Assembly: GCA_024278345.1 (NCBI GenBank)
Contig: JAJRTK010000205.1
Location: forward strand, 1 to 5,723
Direction of reading: 5' to 3'
Origin: a bacterium
Lineage (GTDB): Bacteria; CSSED10-310; JAJRTK01
DNA length: 5,723 nt
Positions 1 through 5,720 of the stretch are shown piece by piece (positions within the stretch are counted from its first letter, which is position 1; the number at the start of each line of letters is the position of its first letter). Made by a program: the position numbers and the translations under genes. The notes beneath the pieces were generated by a model. The model ran no database searches, had not been told where the DNA came from, and saw only the letters and a list, made by a program, of their open reading frames with translations.

Positions 1-25
1 GATCGATTCCAATCACTTTACCCAT
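1..25 (-). CDS. dnaK: DnaK (Hsp70 chaperone), N-terminal fragment cut by the window edge
   Basis: Only the first eight codons are present, reading MGKVIGID on the minus strand. This matches the highly conserved start of bacterial DnaK, where the beta-strand G-K-V-I-G-I-D leads into the LGTT phosphate-binding loop of the Hsp70 ATPase domain. An AGGAGG Shine-Dalgarno lies 10 nt upstream of the ATG, and the gene begins 19 nt after the grpE stop codon, the usual operon position. DnaK is the ATP-dependent cytoplasmic chaperone whose ADP release is driven by GrpE. The identification rests on eight residues plus the grpE/hrcA context; the rest of the gene lies outside the window, so its integrity cannot be judged. 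Confidence 0.9.
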
Positions 26-35
26 GAGAGGTTAG

Positions 36-41
36 CCTCCT
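36..41 (-). promoter_or_regulatory. Ribosome binding site of dnaK
   Basis: The minus strand reads AGGAGG, a full Shine-Dalgarno core, 10 nt before the dnaK ATG. It lies in the 19-nt gap after the grpE stop, which argues for independent, strong translation initiation of dnaK on a shared transcript. Confidence 0.8.
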
Positions 42-44
42 GTC

Positions 45-1415
45 CTATGCGCTAGATTCTTCATCACCTTTGAGACTGGCCTGACCTGGCTGCCCCCGTC
101 GCTCGACGTCCGGATGCCGAGGTTCCTCTACATTTCCCTCTGATGCGCAGGGCAAATGCTCAGGTTCCACGGCACTCTCGGAAAGATCCTCAGGCGCCGG
201 CAAGAGGGAAGACGGTCTCTTTGCCACCGCGACCATCGACTGCCGTATCACTTTATCCTGCAGGAGATAGCCGCGCCTGAAGTCTCGAACGACGGTATTC
301 TCGGGCAGCTCACTCCCCTCCTCCATCATCACGGCCTCGTGAATGTTGGGATCAAAAGGCTGTCCAACCGCTTCGATTGGTTTCAAACCAAACTTCATGA
401 ATACATTCATCATTTGGGCAAAGATCAAGTCAAAGCCCTTCACAAAACTTGCATCGATCTTGTGGTCGGCGCAACTCTTGAGTGCAGCTTCAAAAGCATC
501 GGCGACCAACAGCAGTTCTTTCAGGAGCTTTTCATTGGCGCTGCGGATCAATTCCGTCCGTTCTCGGCGCACGCGCTTCTTGAAATTGTCAAACTCCGCG
601 TGCAACCTCAAAACCCGCTCCCCAAAGTCGGCAATCTGCGCATCCTTCTGCCCCAGTGCCTCCTCCAACTCGCGAACTCTTTCTTCCTGGAGCGCCAGCG
701 AAGACTCTTCGACGCCCAAAAAATCCAGTTCTTCTGAATCGAAGCCCTCCAGAGCCTCCGCCTCCAATTGGCCCGCGCCAACATCTCTTGCCCGCTGGCT
801 GGCCTGAGCCTCCCGCGCCAACCGGCCAAGATCGGGGATCTCCCCCGGCTCCTCCACGACATCCGCTTCCACGGAATCCTCCGACGTTCCATCCGCCACT
901 TCTCCGCCATCAGCCTCGAGGGCCGGCTCGGAAAACACCGCCCCAGCCTCAACGTCCACCGACATCCCTCCAGAAACAGCGGCCCCCAGATCCGCAAGAA
1001 CAGAAGTAGCCCCCTCCTCTTTGGCCTCGGCACTCCTCGGGGCCTCCACCGATTCTTCAGGTTGACTCCCGGCGGCAGATCCAGTCGAGACCACTTCACC
1101 GGCGCCCTCCAGAGCGGCCGCCCCCCCCGCTGCACCGCTCCCGACTTGCAAACCATCGGGTTCAACGGTCTCCGATGCCACGAGCGGCTCTTCCACCGCC
1201 GGGGGTTTCTCTTCCCTGGAAAGATCCGAAGTCAACGCATTTTCCCGCGGACTGGCGGCCTCCGTTTCCTCCACAAGCCCCCCGGAACCTGCCTCCTCGG
1301 CAAGTTCGGCGCCCAGAAGCTCATTGTCCAACCGTTCCACGACCGGGGAGGAAAGCCCGACCCCATCGCCGACAGCACCGCCATCTATCAACTCACCCAC
1401 CACGCGATCCTTCAC
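45..1415 (-). CDS. grpE: GrpE, nucleotide exchange factor of DnaK, with a very long acidic N-terminal extension
   Basis: GrpE is a homodimeric cytoplasmic co-chaperone that releases ADP from DnaK. The canonical part lies at about residues 240-400: a heptad-like coiled coil (about 236-275), the motif LHAEFDNFKKR (271-281), the helical-bundle region (about 282-340), then the beta-wing with FDPNIHEAV (354-362) and GYLLQDKVIRQSMVAVAK (382-399). The protein is 456 residues, whereas GrpE is usually about 180-210. The excess is a low-complexity N-terminal region of about 235 residues, rich in Glu, Ala, Gly, Val, Asp and Ser and nearly free of Lys, plus a hydrophilic C-terminal tail of about 57 residues. 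The GTG start is preceded by AAGGAG at 9 nt. Met151 is a possible internal start, but its purine-rich stretch lies almost against the ATG, so I prefer the full length. The gene sits between hrcA (55 nt away) and dnaK (19 nt away). A run of eight G on the coding strand falls within the extension. Family assignment is secure; the role of the extension is unknown. Confidence 0.95.
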   Translation of the reverse strand: MKDRVVGELIDGGAVGDGVGLSSPVVERLDNELLGAELAEEAGSGGLVEETEAASPRENALTSDLSREEKPPAVEEPLVASETVEPDGLQVGSGAAGGAAALEGAGEVVSTGSAAGSQPEESVEAPRSAEAKEEGATSVLADLGAAVSGGMSVDVEAGAVFSEPALEADGGEVADGTSEDSVEADVVEEPGEIPDLGRLAREAQASQRARDVGAGQLEAEALEGFDSEELDFLGVEESSLALQEERVRELEEALGQKDAQIADFGERVLRLHAEFDNFKKRVRRERTELIRSANEKLLKELLLVADAFEAALKSCADHKIDASFVKGFDLIFAQMMNVFMKFGLKPIEAVGQPFDPNIHEAVMMEEGSELPENTVVRDFRRGYLLQDKVIRQSMVAVAKRPSSLLPAPEDLSESAVEPEHLPCASEGNVEEPRHPDVERRGQPGQASLKGDEESSA

Positions 1416-1424
1416 GTTTCGAAT

Positions 1425-1430
1425 CTCCTT
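1425..1430 (-). promoter_or_regulatory. Ribosome binding site deciding the GTG start of grpE
   Basis: The minus strand reads AAGGAG, 9 nt before the GTG at 1415. It supports the far-upstream GTG as the real start and hence the long form of GrpE. It lies within the 55-nt hrcA-grpE gap, in which I see no terminator or clear promoter. Confidence 0.7.
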
Positions 1431-1470
1431 GCTCTATCAAAACCTCACTGTCAACAAACTCGGAAAATAT

Positions 1471-2562
1471 CTATGTCATCGATGACTCACCTTCCGCGGA
1501 CAGATCTTCCCTCGAAATGAACCGAGTCAACATCTGGCCCGCAAACCCAACCCAAGCGGCGATCTTCGGATAGTTCATACGCATCGGGCCCACAACCCCC
1601 ACGGTGCCGACATTCCGGCCATCGTATTTGTAGGAGGCCGATACCAGCGTGAAATCTCGAAACTCTGGGAGGTCGAGCTCCGAACCAATGAGAACTTCGA
1701 TGGAATCATTCTCCACACAAGAATTGAGAATCTCCAAGAGATGAGATTTCTGTTCAAAAGCCCCGTAGATCTGGCGCATTCTATCGATATCCGCAAACTC
1801 AGGCTGCCCCAGCATCTTCGCCGTGGAACCGATGTGAAGGTCATCCGCCGCGGCATCGCTCCCAAACGCCTGCCGAGCCAGATCAAAAGCATCTTTTAAC
1901 ATCTTGTCGTAAAGATCCTTGTCCTCCCGCATCCGGGTTAGAAGAAGCTCCTTGATGGCACTCAACGGGAGACTCCCGAGTTCGTTGTTTAGCAACCGAC
2001 TGATTTTCCGAAGCTTTCCCTGCGACAGCTCCACCCTTGTCTGCACCACCTTCTGGTGCACCAGCCCGAATTCCGAAACGAAAATCGCCAACACACGACA
2101 ACCATGCAAATGGACAAACTCGATGTGCTTAAACACGGTGCGACCGATGTCCGGCAGTGTAAAGACCGCGGTGCATCCCGTCTCCGCGGAGAGGACACTG
2201 GACGTCTGTTCCAGCAGAATTTCCGGCGGTACCTCATTTGAAATCCGCGAAAGGAAAATTTGACGCTGGTTCGGGGTTAACAAGACATCGGAACCCATGA
2301 CCAAGCGATCGACATAAATCCGATACGCTAAGTCAGTTGGCTGGCGCCCCGCCGACGTGTGCGGCTGATAGAGAAACCCCATTTCCTCCAGATCCGCCAT
2401 GGCGTTTCGAAGTGTCGCCGGTGACAAGCGCCGATTCATTTGTTTCGAAAGCTGCCTGGAACTCACGGGCCGGGCCGTCTCCACATAGAGGTGGATGATG
2501 CTTCGCAGCACTTCAAACTGGCGTGCCGTCAGTTGTTCGTAGCACAAATGCCTGATAGCCAA
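1471..2562 (-). CDS. hrcA: HrcA, heat-inducible transcription repressor
   Basis: HrcA is the dimeric repressor of class I heat-shock operons; in known cases it binds the CIRCE inverted repeat and depends on GroEL for folding. From the start chosen here the protein has 363 residues, slightly above the usual ~340-350. The N-terminal winged helix-turn-helix is clear: LTARQFEVLRSII, then PVSSRQLSK (about 32-40), LSPATLRNAMADLEEMG (46-62) and the family signature PHTSAGRQPTDLAYRIYVDRL (from 67). A central GAF-like part follows, and the C-terminal signature VGVVGPMRMNYP sits near 321-332. The frame stays open upstream to a GTG at 2646, but those 28 residues do not resemble HrcA. A TTG at 2562 has GGAGG 9 nt upstream and places the HTH at the usual distance from the N-terminus, so I chose it. 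It is the first gene of the hrcA-grpE-dnaK block. I see no CIRCE upstream, so its operator is not evident. Confidence 0.95.
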   Translation of the reverse strand: MAIRHLCYEQLTARQFEVLRSIIHLYVETARPVSSRQLSKQMNRRLSPATLRNAMADLEEMGFLYQPHTSAGRQPTDLAYRIYVDRLVMGSDVLLTPNQRQIFLSRISNEVPPEILLEQTSSVLSAETGCTAVFTLPDIGRTVFKHIEFVHLHGCRVLAIFVSEFGLVHQKVVQTRVELSQGKLRKISRLLNNELGSLPLSAIKELLLTRMREDKDLYDKMLKDAFDLARQAFGSDAAADDLHIGSTAKMLGQPEFADIDRMRQIYGAFEQKSHLLEILNSCVENDSIEVLIGSELDLPEFRDFTLVSASYKYDGRNVGTVGVVGPMRMNYPKIAAWVGFAGQMLTRFISREDLSAEGESSMT

Positions 2563-2571
2563 TGCCAGAAA

Positions 2572-2576
2572 CCTCC
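2572..2576 (-). promoter_or_regulatory. Ribosome binding site deciding the TTG start of hrcA
   Basis: The minus strand reads GGAGG 9 nt before the TTG at 2562. No comparable purine tract stands at a proper distance before the longer GTG candidate (2646) or the next TTG (2547), so this site fixes the most likely start. Confidence 0.7.
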
Positions 2577-2647
2577 ACAAGAAAATCGATCGGCAGCCCA
2601 CGGTCCACGTCGCGGATGTTGTTGCTTTGAGTGGATCAGTGTACACC

Positions 2648-2665
2648 CATTTTAATCATTTTAAC
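2648..2665. repeat. Tandem 9-bp direct repeat (CATTTTAAT, CATTTTAAC)
   Basis: Two adjacent copies differ only in the last base. On the minus strand this reads as two TTAAAATG units, about 85-100 nt upstream of the hrcA TTG and beside the GTGTACAC palindrome. A tandem repeat of about one helical turn upstream of a repressor gene could be an operator or part of an AT-rich promoter (TAAAAT resembles a -10 box). It could also be chance in an AT-rich stretch. The repeat is seen directly; any function is inference. Confidence 0.5.
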
Positions 2666-2673
2666 CATACCAG

Positions 2674-2701
2674 ACTATCCTCCGAACTCGAACAACTTCA
2701 A
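2674..2701 (-). promoter_or_regulatory. Weak promoter candidate for the hrcA-grpE-dnaK block
   Basis: On the minus strand TTGAAG (2696-2701, four of six bases of the -35 consensus) is followed after 16 nt by GATAGT (2674-2679, four of six of the -10 consensus), about 110 nt upstream of the hrcA start. With the preceding base the -35 reads CTTGAAG, which also resembles a heat-shock sigma-32 -35 element, but I do not see the CCCCAT-type -10. The match is weak and other spacings in this AT-rich stretch could be argued. Confidence 0.25.
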
Positions 2702-2866
2702 GATCGGAGCAAAACTGTCCAATTGTTGCCACCGCCTCTGTTCATTGTAGGCCAGAATTGGGAAATCTTCGCCACATCCTATCTTGGCATTGCGACGCCT
2801 GGGCAAATCCGAGTCGTTTTCTTTTTCGAGATTCTTCCCCGAAACCGCCCCACGTAGCCATTCACC

Positions 2867-4987
2867 ATGCTCCTCGAACAAGTTTCTACAGCCGGCAGCC
2901 TCCTTCGCACCCTTGCTGGATTGCTCGCCCTGAATCTGCCTCTCTTCCTTGGGGCTTGGCTGGGAAGCCGAATCTGCTCCGCCTTCATCCCCAAGGCCAA
3001 AAGCCCACCCTTCTCCCAGGCCTCCGCGCCCCAGCAGTTTTGCCACGGCATCGTCATCGGCTGGAGCCAGCTCGTCCTTACTTTCGTTTTCCTTGGAAGC
3101 GTCGGCGTTCTCAGCTTTTGGACGGCAACGGGTCTCCAATGGCTGGCGCTCTTGGGCTGGATTCTCCTCTCCCGGAGGATCCCAGAGCCCGGCGAAACCC
3201 AAAAGACTGCCACCGCTGGAAAACTACCTGCCCTTCCGGGCTCCCAAACCGAGGTGAGCGCGGTATGGGGAAAAACAGCCCACCGGCGGAGGCGAGCGCT
3301 TGCCGGATGGAGCCTCCTAGTCCTTGGCTTGACTCTTGGACCCTGGTTTCAACAACTTTCCATGCCCCCTGTCATGGAAGATAGCCTTACCTACCACATG
3401 AGCTTCCCGGCAGAATGGCTGGAAAGTGGCGAAATCCGGATGCCAATCCAGCACGACGCCGACATGGGGCCCACCTACTACCCGTTCGCCGGAGAAGTTC
3501 TCCTGGGCTGGTGGATGCTGACGTTCGGGAGCGATCAATTCGCCACGGGCAGCGGGATTCTCTGGATTCCGGTTCTTTTGGCGGCTCTCTTGGCGGCGAC
3601 GGGCTTGCTTGGATGCGGTTCCTCCTCGGCGGCGGCGGCATGGGCTTTCTTGGCGACTTCTCCCCTGGTGGTCTGGCTCACTCTGGTTGCGTTCAACGAT
3701 CTGGCACTCACCGCGGCACTCCTGCTGGCCCTAGCAACGGCCCTGCAATTTTGCCGGAATCCCGGCTGGGTGACGGCGACCCTCTCAGGAGCAGCCCTGG
3801 GGCTCGTGGTGGGAACAAAATACTCCGGGCTGGCCTTTGGGAGCGGGGTCGCCTTGATCGCCCTGGCTGGGCTCATCCAAGAAATCCTGTCCAACGGGAT
3901 GAAGAGAGCCAGCGCCCTCGCCCTGGCCATGGGTGGAACAGGCTTGGCCATAGGCGGATATGCCTATGCGCGAAACCTTCTTCTCACGGGCAGCCCGATC
4001 TATCCGGCGCATCTTGAGCTCTTGGGTTTCCGGGTCTTTGACGGGCTCTATGGTGTCCAGAACTGGCTGGCACACCCCCACCACCAATTCGACTGGCGGA
4101 AGTTTCTCCTGACAGCACCGGGTGCGGCTCGCTTCGGCTGGCCCGCCATCTGGGGTCTCCCGCTCCTGGCAGCGGTTTCGGCGGTTCTTCTCCTCCTCCG
4201 GAAGAAAGTTCTCCTGCTTCTGCCTCTGGCGGCTGGATTCATTGGGCTGGCAGCCTTTTGGACCAGTTCCCCCTACCGCCACGATCCAAGATTCTACATT
4301 CCCGTGCTGGCCCTCATGGCGGCGGCGGCAATCCCGGCTCTCGACGCACTTTCCAGGCGCACTGGCCGCCTCTTCGAGATCCTCTTCATCCCGGCACTCC
4401 TGGCCTGCTTCGCCCGGGCCGAATCCGGCCTGGGCTCCCAAACCCAGTATCTGGTCACCGGGGGACTGCTTCTCCTCTGGGCTTTCCTGCCAACCCGCAC
4501 AGCCAGAATGCTCACCGGAAAAACCGCCACGGCGTGCGCCCTGGGAGCGGCGATTCTCGGACTCGCCCTGGCCCAGCCCAGCTACCTCGAAAACCGTTCC
4601 GCGCGGTGGGAAACGATCTACGCCCGGCAACGGGGCAAGATATGGTCCGCCGTCCACCGCATCAGCCCGCCGGGCGGCCTCACCGTCGCGGCCGCGGGAA
4701 CGAGCAATACCTACCCGCTCTACGGAGCCGACCTCCGAAACCGGGTTCTCTTCGTTCCCAGAAACTCCCATGGCCGAAGCATCGCCTATGGTTTCGGCTA
4801 CCCGTTCGGCTCCCCCTTCGACAATCCCACTCCCCAGGCCTGGCTCAAAAACCTGGAGGCTCTCGCCGTCGATCTTTTGGTTCTTGGTCCAGGGCGATGC
4901 CCCGAGCGCGCCTGGATCCGCGGCAATCCCACGCGGTTCCACCTGGAGCTGCAAGCCGGTGGATACTCCCTCTATCGAGTGCTCTGA
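2867..4987 (+). CDS. Polytopic membrane protein, GT-C fold glycosyltransferase-like (GT39/ArnT-like)
   Basis: The 706-residue protein has roughly 14-16 hydrophobic segments and a soluble C-terminal part of about 135 residues (from ~571). GT-C enzymes transfer sugars from polyprenyl-phosphate donors on the outer face of the cytoplasmic membrane. Supporting features: the acidic pair E171-D172 in PPVMEDSLTYHM, just after a membrane segment at about 145-164, is placed like the catalytic acidic motif of the first external loop; N277-D278 (AFNDLAL), GTKYSGL (316-322), YARNLLLTGSPIYP (367-380) and SPYRHDPRFYIP (468-479) are placed as in GT39-like bacterial membrane proteins. Three additional hydrophobic segments (about 12-36, 61-84, 86-101) and a polar linker with an RRRR cluster (about 103-143) precede the catalytic-type core. 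The ATG has no clear Shine-Dalgarno, so the start is less certain than the frame. trmL follows after 43 nt. Donor and acceptor cannot be told; an oligosaccharide or lipid glycosylation role is inferred from the family only. Confidence 0.75.
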   Translation: MLLEQVSTAGSLLRTLAGLLALNLPLFLGAWLGSRICSAFIPKAKSPPFSQASAPQQFCHGIVIGWSQLVLTFVFLGSVGVLSFWTATGLQWLALLGWILLSRRIPEPGETQKTATAGKLPALPGSQTEVSAVWGKTAHRRRRALAGWSLLVLGLTLGPWFQQLSMPPVMEDSLTYHMSFPAEWLESGEIRMPIQHDADMGPTYYPFAGEVLLGWWMLTFGSDQFATGSGILWIPVLLAALLAATGLLGCGSSSAAAAWAFLATSPLVVWLTLVAFNDLALTAALLLALATALQFCRNPGWVTATLSGAALGLVVGTKYSGLAFGSGVALIALAGLIQEILSNGMKRASALALAMGGTGLAIGGYAYARNLLLTGSPIYPAHLELLGFRVFDGLYGVQNWLAHPHHQFDWRKFLLTAPGAARFGWPAIWGLPLLAAVSAVLLLLRKKVLLLLPLAAGFIGLAAFWTSSPYRHDPRFYIPVLALMAAAAIPALDALSRRTGRLFEILFIPALLACFARAESGLGSQTQYLVTGGLLLLWAFLPTRTARMLTGKTATACALGAAILGLALAQPSYLENRSARWETIYARQRGKIWSAVHRISPPGGLTVAAAGTSNTYPLYGADLRNRVLFVPRNSHGRSIAYGFGYPFGSPFDNPTPQAWLKNLEALAVDLLVLGPGRCPERAWIRGNPTRFHLELQAGGYSLYRVL

Positions 4988-5019
4988 CCAAACAACGAAC
5001 CCTTGACCTTCCCAGAGCC

Positions 5020-5030
5020 GGAGCTGCTCC
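5020..5030 (+). promoter_or_regulatory. trmL ribosome binding site inside a small inverted repeat
   Basis: GGAG (5020-5023) lies 7 nt before the trmL ATG and serves as Shine-Dalgarno. The whole stretch to the start codon is GGAGC-T-GCTCC, an inverted repeat that could pair the GGAG with CTCC directly before the ATG. The stem would be only four pairs with a three-base loop, so an effect on translation is speculative. Confidence 0.5.
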
Positions 5031-5528
5031 ATGAACCCCCTTCCATTCAATATCGTCCTTTTCCAACCTGAAATCCCCAACAATACCGGGGCCGTGGGCC
5101 GGATCTGCGTGGGAACCGGCAGCCTCCTCCACCTGGTTCGGCCGCTGGGGTTCCGGATCGACGACAAGGCGGTGCGCCGAGCCGGGCTCGATTACTGGAA
5201 GGACGTCGAACTCCGGGTCCACGACAGCCTCAAGGAAGCCCTGGCCACGGCGGACCGGGTCCACTACTTCTCGACGAAGGGAGCCAGGCTCTACACGGAC
5301 TGCTCGTTTCAGCCGGGAGACTATCTGGTCTTCGGCCGCGAAACGGCCGGCCTTCCCCGGGAGCTCCTGGCCAGGCGACGGGAAGACAGCTACACGATTC
5401 CCATTTGGGGCCCCATCCGTTCCCACAATCTTGCCAACGCGGTGGCCATCATCATCTATGAGGCATTCCGGCAGGTGGGCTTTCCGCCCAAAACGGGAGA
5501 CCTTCCATCAGCGGGACAGATGCCCTGA
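5031..5528 (+). CDS. trmL: tRNA (cytidine/uridine-34-2'-O)-methyltransferase, SPOUT family
   Basis: TrmL methylates the 2'-O of the wobble nucleotide (C34 or cmnm5U34) of certain leucine tRNAs with S-adenosylmethionine, as a homodimer in the cytoplasm. The 165-residue product is close to the usual ~155-165. All family blocks are present: NIVLFQPEIPNNTGAVGRIC (7-26, with the NTG and Arg24), LHLVRPLGFRIDDKAVRRAGLDYW (33-56), and the trefoil-knot motifs YLVFGRETAGLP (98-109) and IRSHNLANAVAIIIYEAFRQ (129-148). In the last block His132 stands where Leu or Met is usual (RS-L/M-N); otherwise the SAM-binding knot appears intact. The ATG has GGAG at 7 nt and the N-terminus matches the family, so the start is sound. 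It follows the membrane protein gene by 43 nt with no visible terminator between, so co-transcription is plausible. Related SPOUT enzymes such as TrmJ or TrmH are longer and fit less well. Confidence 0.93.
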   Translation: MNPLPFNIVLFQPEIPNNTGAVGRICVGTGSLLHLVRPLGFRIDDKAVRRAGLDYWKDVELRVHDSLKEALATADRVHYFSTKGARLYTDCSFQPGDYLVFGRETAGLPRELLARRREDSYTIPIWGPIRSHNLANAVAIIIYEAFRQVGFPPKTGDLPSAGQMP

Positions 5529-5550
5529 TTCGGGGCTAAAAGGCGACTGG

Positions 5551-5570
5551 CGCCGGCCGGATGGCCGGCG
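5551..5570. terminator. GC-rich hairpin downstream of trmL, possible terminator
   Basis: CGCCGGCC (5551-5558) and GGCCGGCG (5563-5570) form a perfect 8-bp, all-GC stem with the loop GGAT, starting 22 nt after the trmL stop. No T-run follows on the plus strand, so it is not a canonical intrinsic terminator. On the minus strand a T4 follows nine bases after the stem, which is also weak. It could end the plus-strand transcript, protect its 3' end, or be part of the hairpin-rich repeat tail. Confidence 0.4.
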
Positions 5571-5652
5571 ACGGGAGCGGACACAACCAAAAGAAAAGAA
5601 AGCGGGCCTCGGTCATGGTACCGGCCACGGTTCAGATTTCAGACGCCGCCCC

Positions 5653-5720
5653 GGGGCTTCCAGCCCTGGAACCCGGCGGAGGCTCCGCCTCCGGACCTCC
5701 GCTGGGAGCGCCGCTCCCAG
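5653..5720. repeat. Cluster of three consecutive GC-rich hairpins
   Basis: Three inverted repeats stand side by side. The first has TTCCA/TGGAA arms around GCCC (5658-5671), with GGGG and CCC on either side that could extend the stem across a bulged C. The second is GGCGGA-GGC-TCCGCC (5676-5690). The third is CTGGGAGC-GCC-GCTCCCAG (5702-5720), an 8-bp stem. The loops are all GGC/GCC-type. The cluster lies in non-coding DNA after trmL and may continue past the window. Such clusters resemble intergenic palindromic repeat families found in high-GC genomes; whether it is repeated elsewhere cannot be seen here. Confidence 0.55.

Larger units (their letters stand above)
2563..2866. other. Divergent intergenic region between hrcA and the membrane protein gene
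   Basis: About 304 bases separate the two divergent starts. It is visibly more AT-rich than the flanking genes, particularly around 2641-2700, as expected for a control region. It contains the hrcA ribosome binding site, an 8-bp palindrome GTGTACAC (2639-2646), a tandem 9-bp repeat (2648-2665) and a weak minus-strand promoter candidate (2674-2701). Reading both strands I find no match to the CIRCE half-sites TTAGCACTC / GAGTGCTAA, no terminator and no RNA gene. There are open frames through it on both strands (for example plus 2627-2857), but none has a ribosome binding site or a recognisable product, so I do not call a gene here. No Shine-Dalgarno is evident before the ATG at 2867. Confidence 0.6.

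Noticed and set aside
1475-1486. Perfect 12-bp palindrome GTCATCGATGAC at the 3' end of hrcA
   Set aside because: A 12-bp palindrome is expected about once by chance in a window this long; it lies in hrcA coding sequence and has no T-run or CIRCE resemblance.
768-1520. Plus-strand open frame of 250 codons antisense to grpE
   Set aside because: It is a shadow of the biased codon use of grpE: Arg/Pro/Leu-rich product, no family motif and no good ribosome binding site. The minus frame encodes an unmistakable GrpE core.
2627-2857. 76-codon plus-strand frame with a TTG start filling the divergent intergenic region
   Set aside because: No Shine-Dalgarno, no recognisable family, and it overlaps the tandem repeat and promoter region.
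2675-3202. 175-codon minus-strand frame overlapping the start of the membrane protein gene
   Set aside because: Charged low-complexity product, no start signals, antisense to the hydrophobic N-terminal segments; a shadow frame.
3627-3640. GCG-repeat tracts inside the membrane protein gene (also near 4319-4330)
   Set aside because: They encode short alanine runs in hydrophobic or loop segments and fit ordinary GC-rich coding bias.
3785-5167. Minus-strand open frame of 460 codons antisense to the membrane protein and trmL
   Set aside because: It overlaps two genes supported by membrane topology and SPOUT motifs; its product is Gly/Glu/Arg-rich without recognisable domains.
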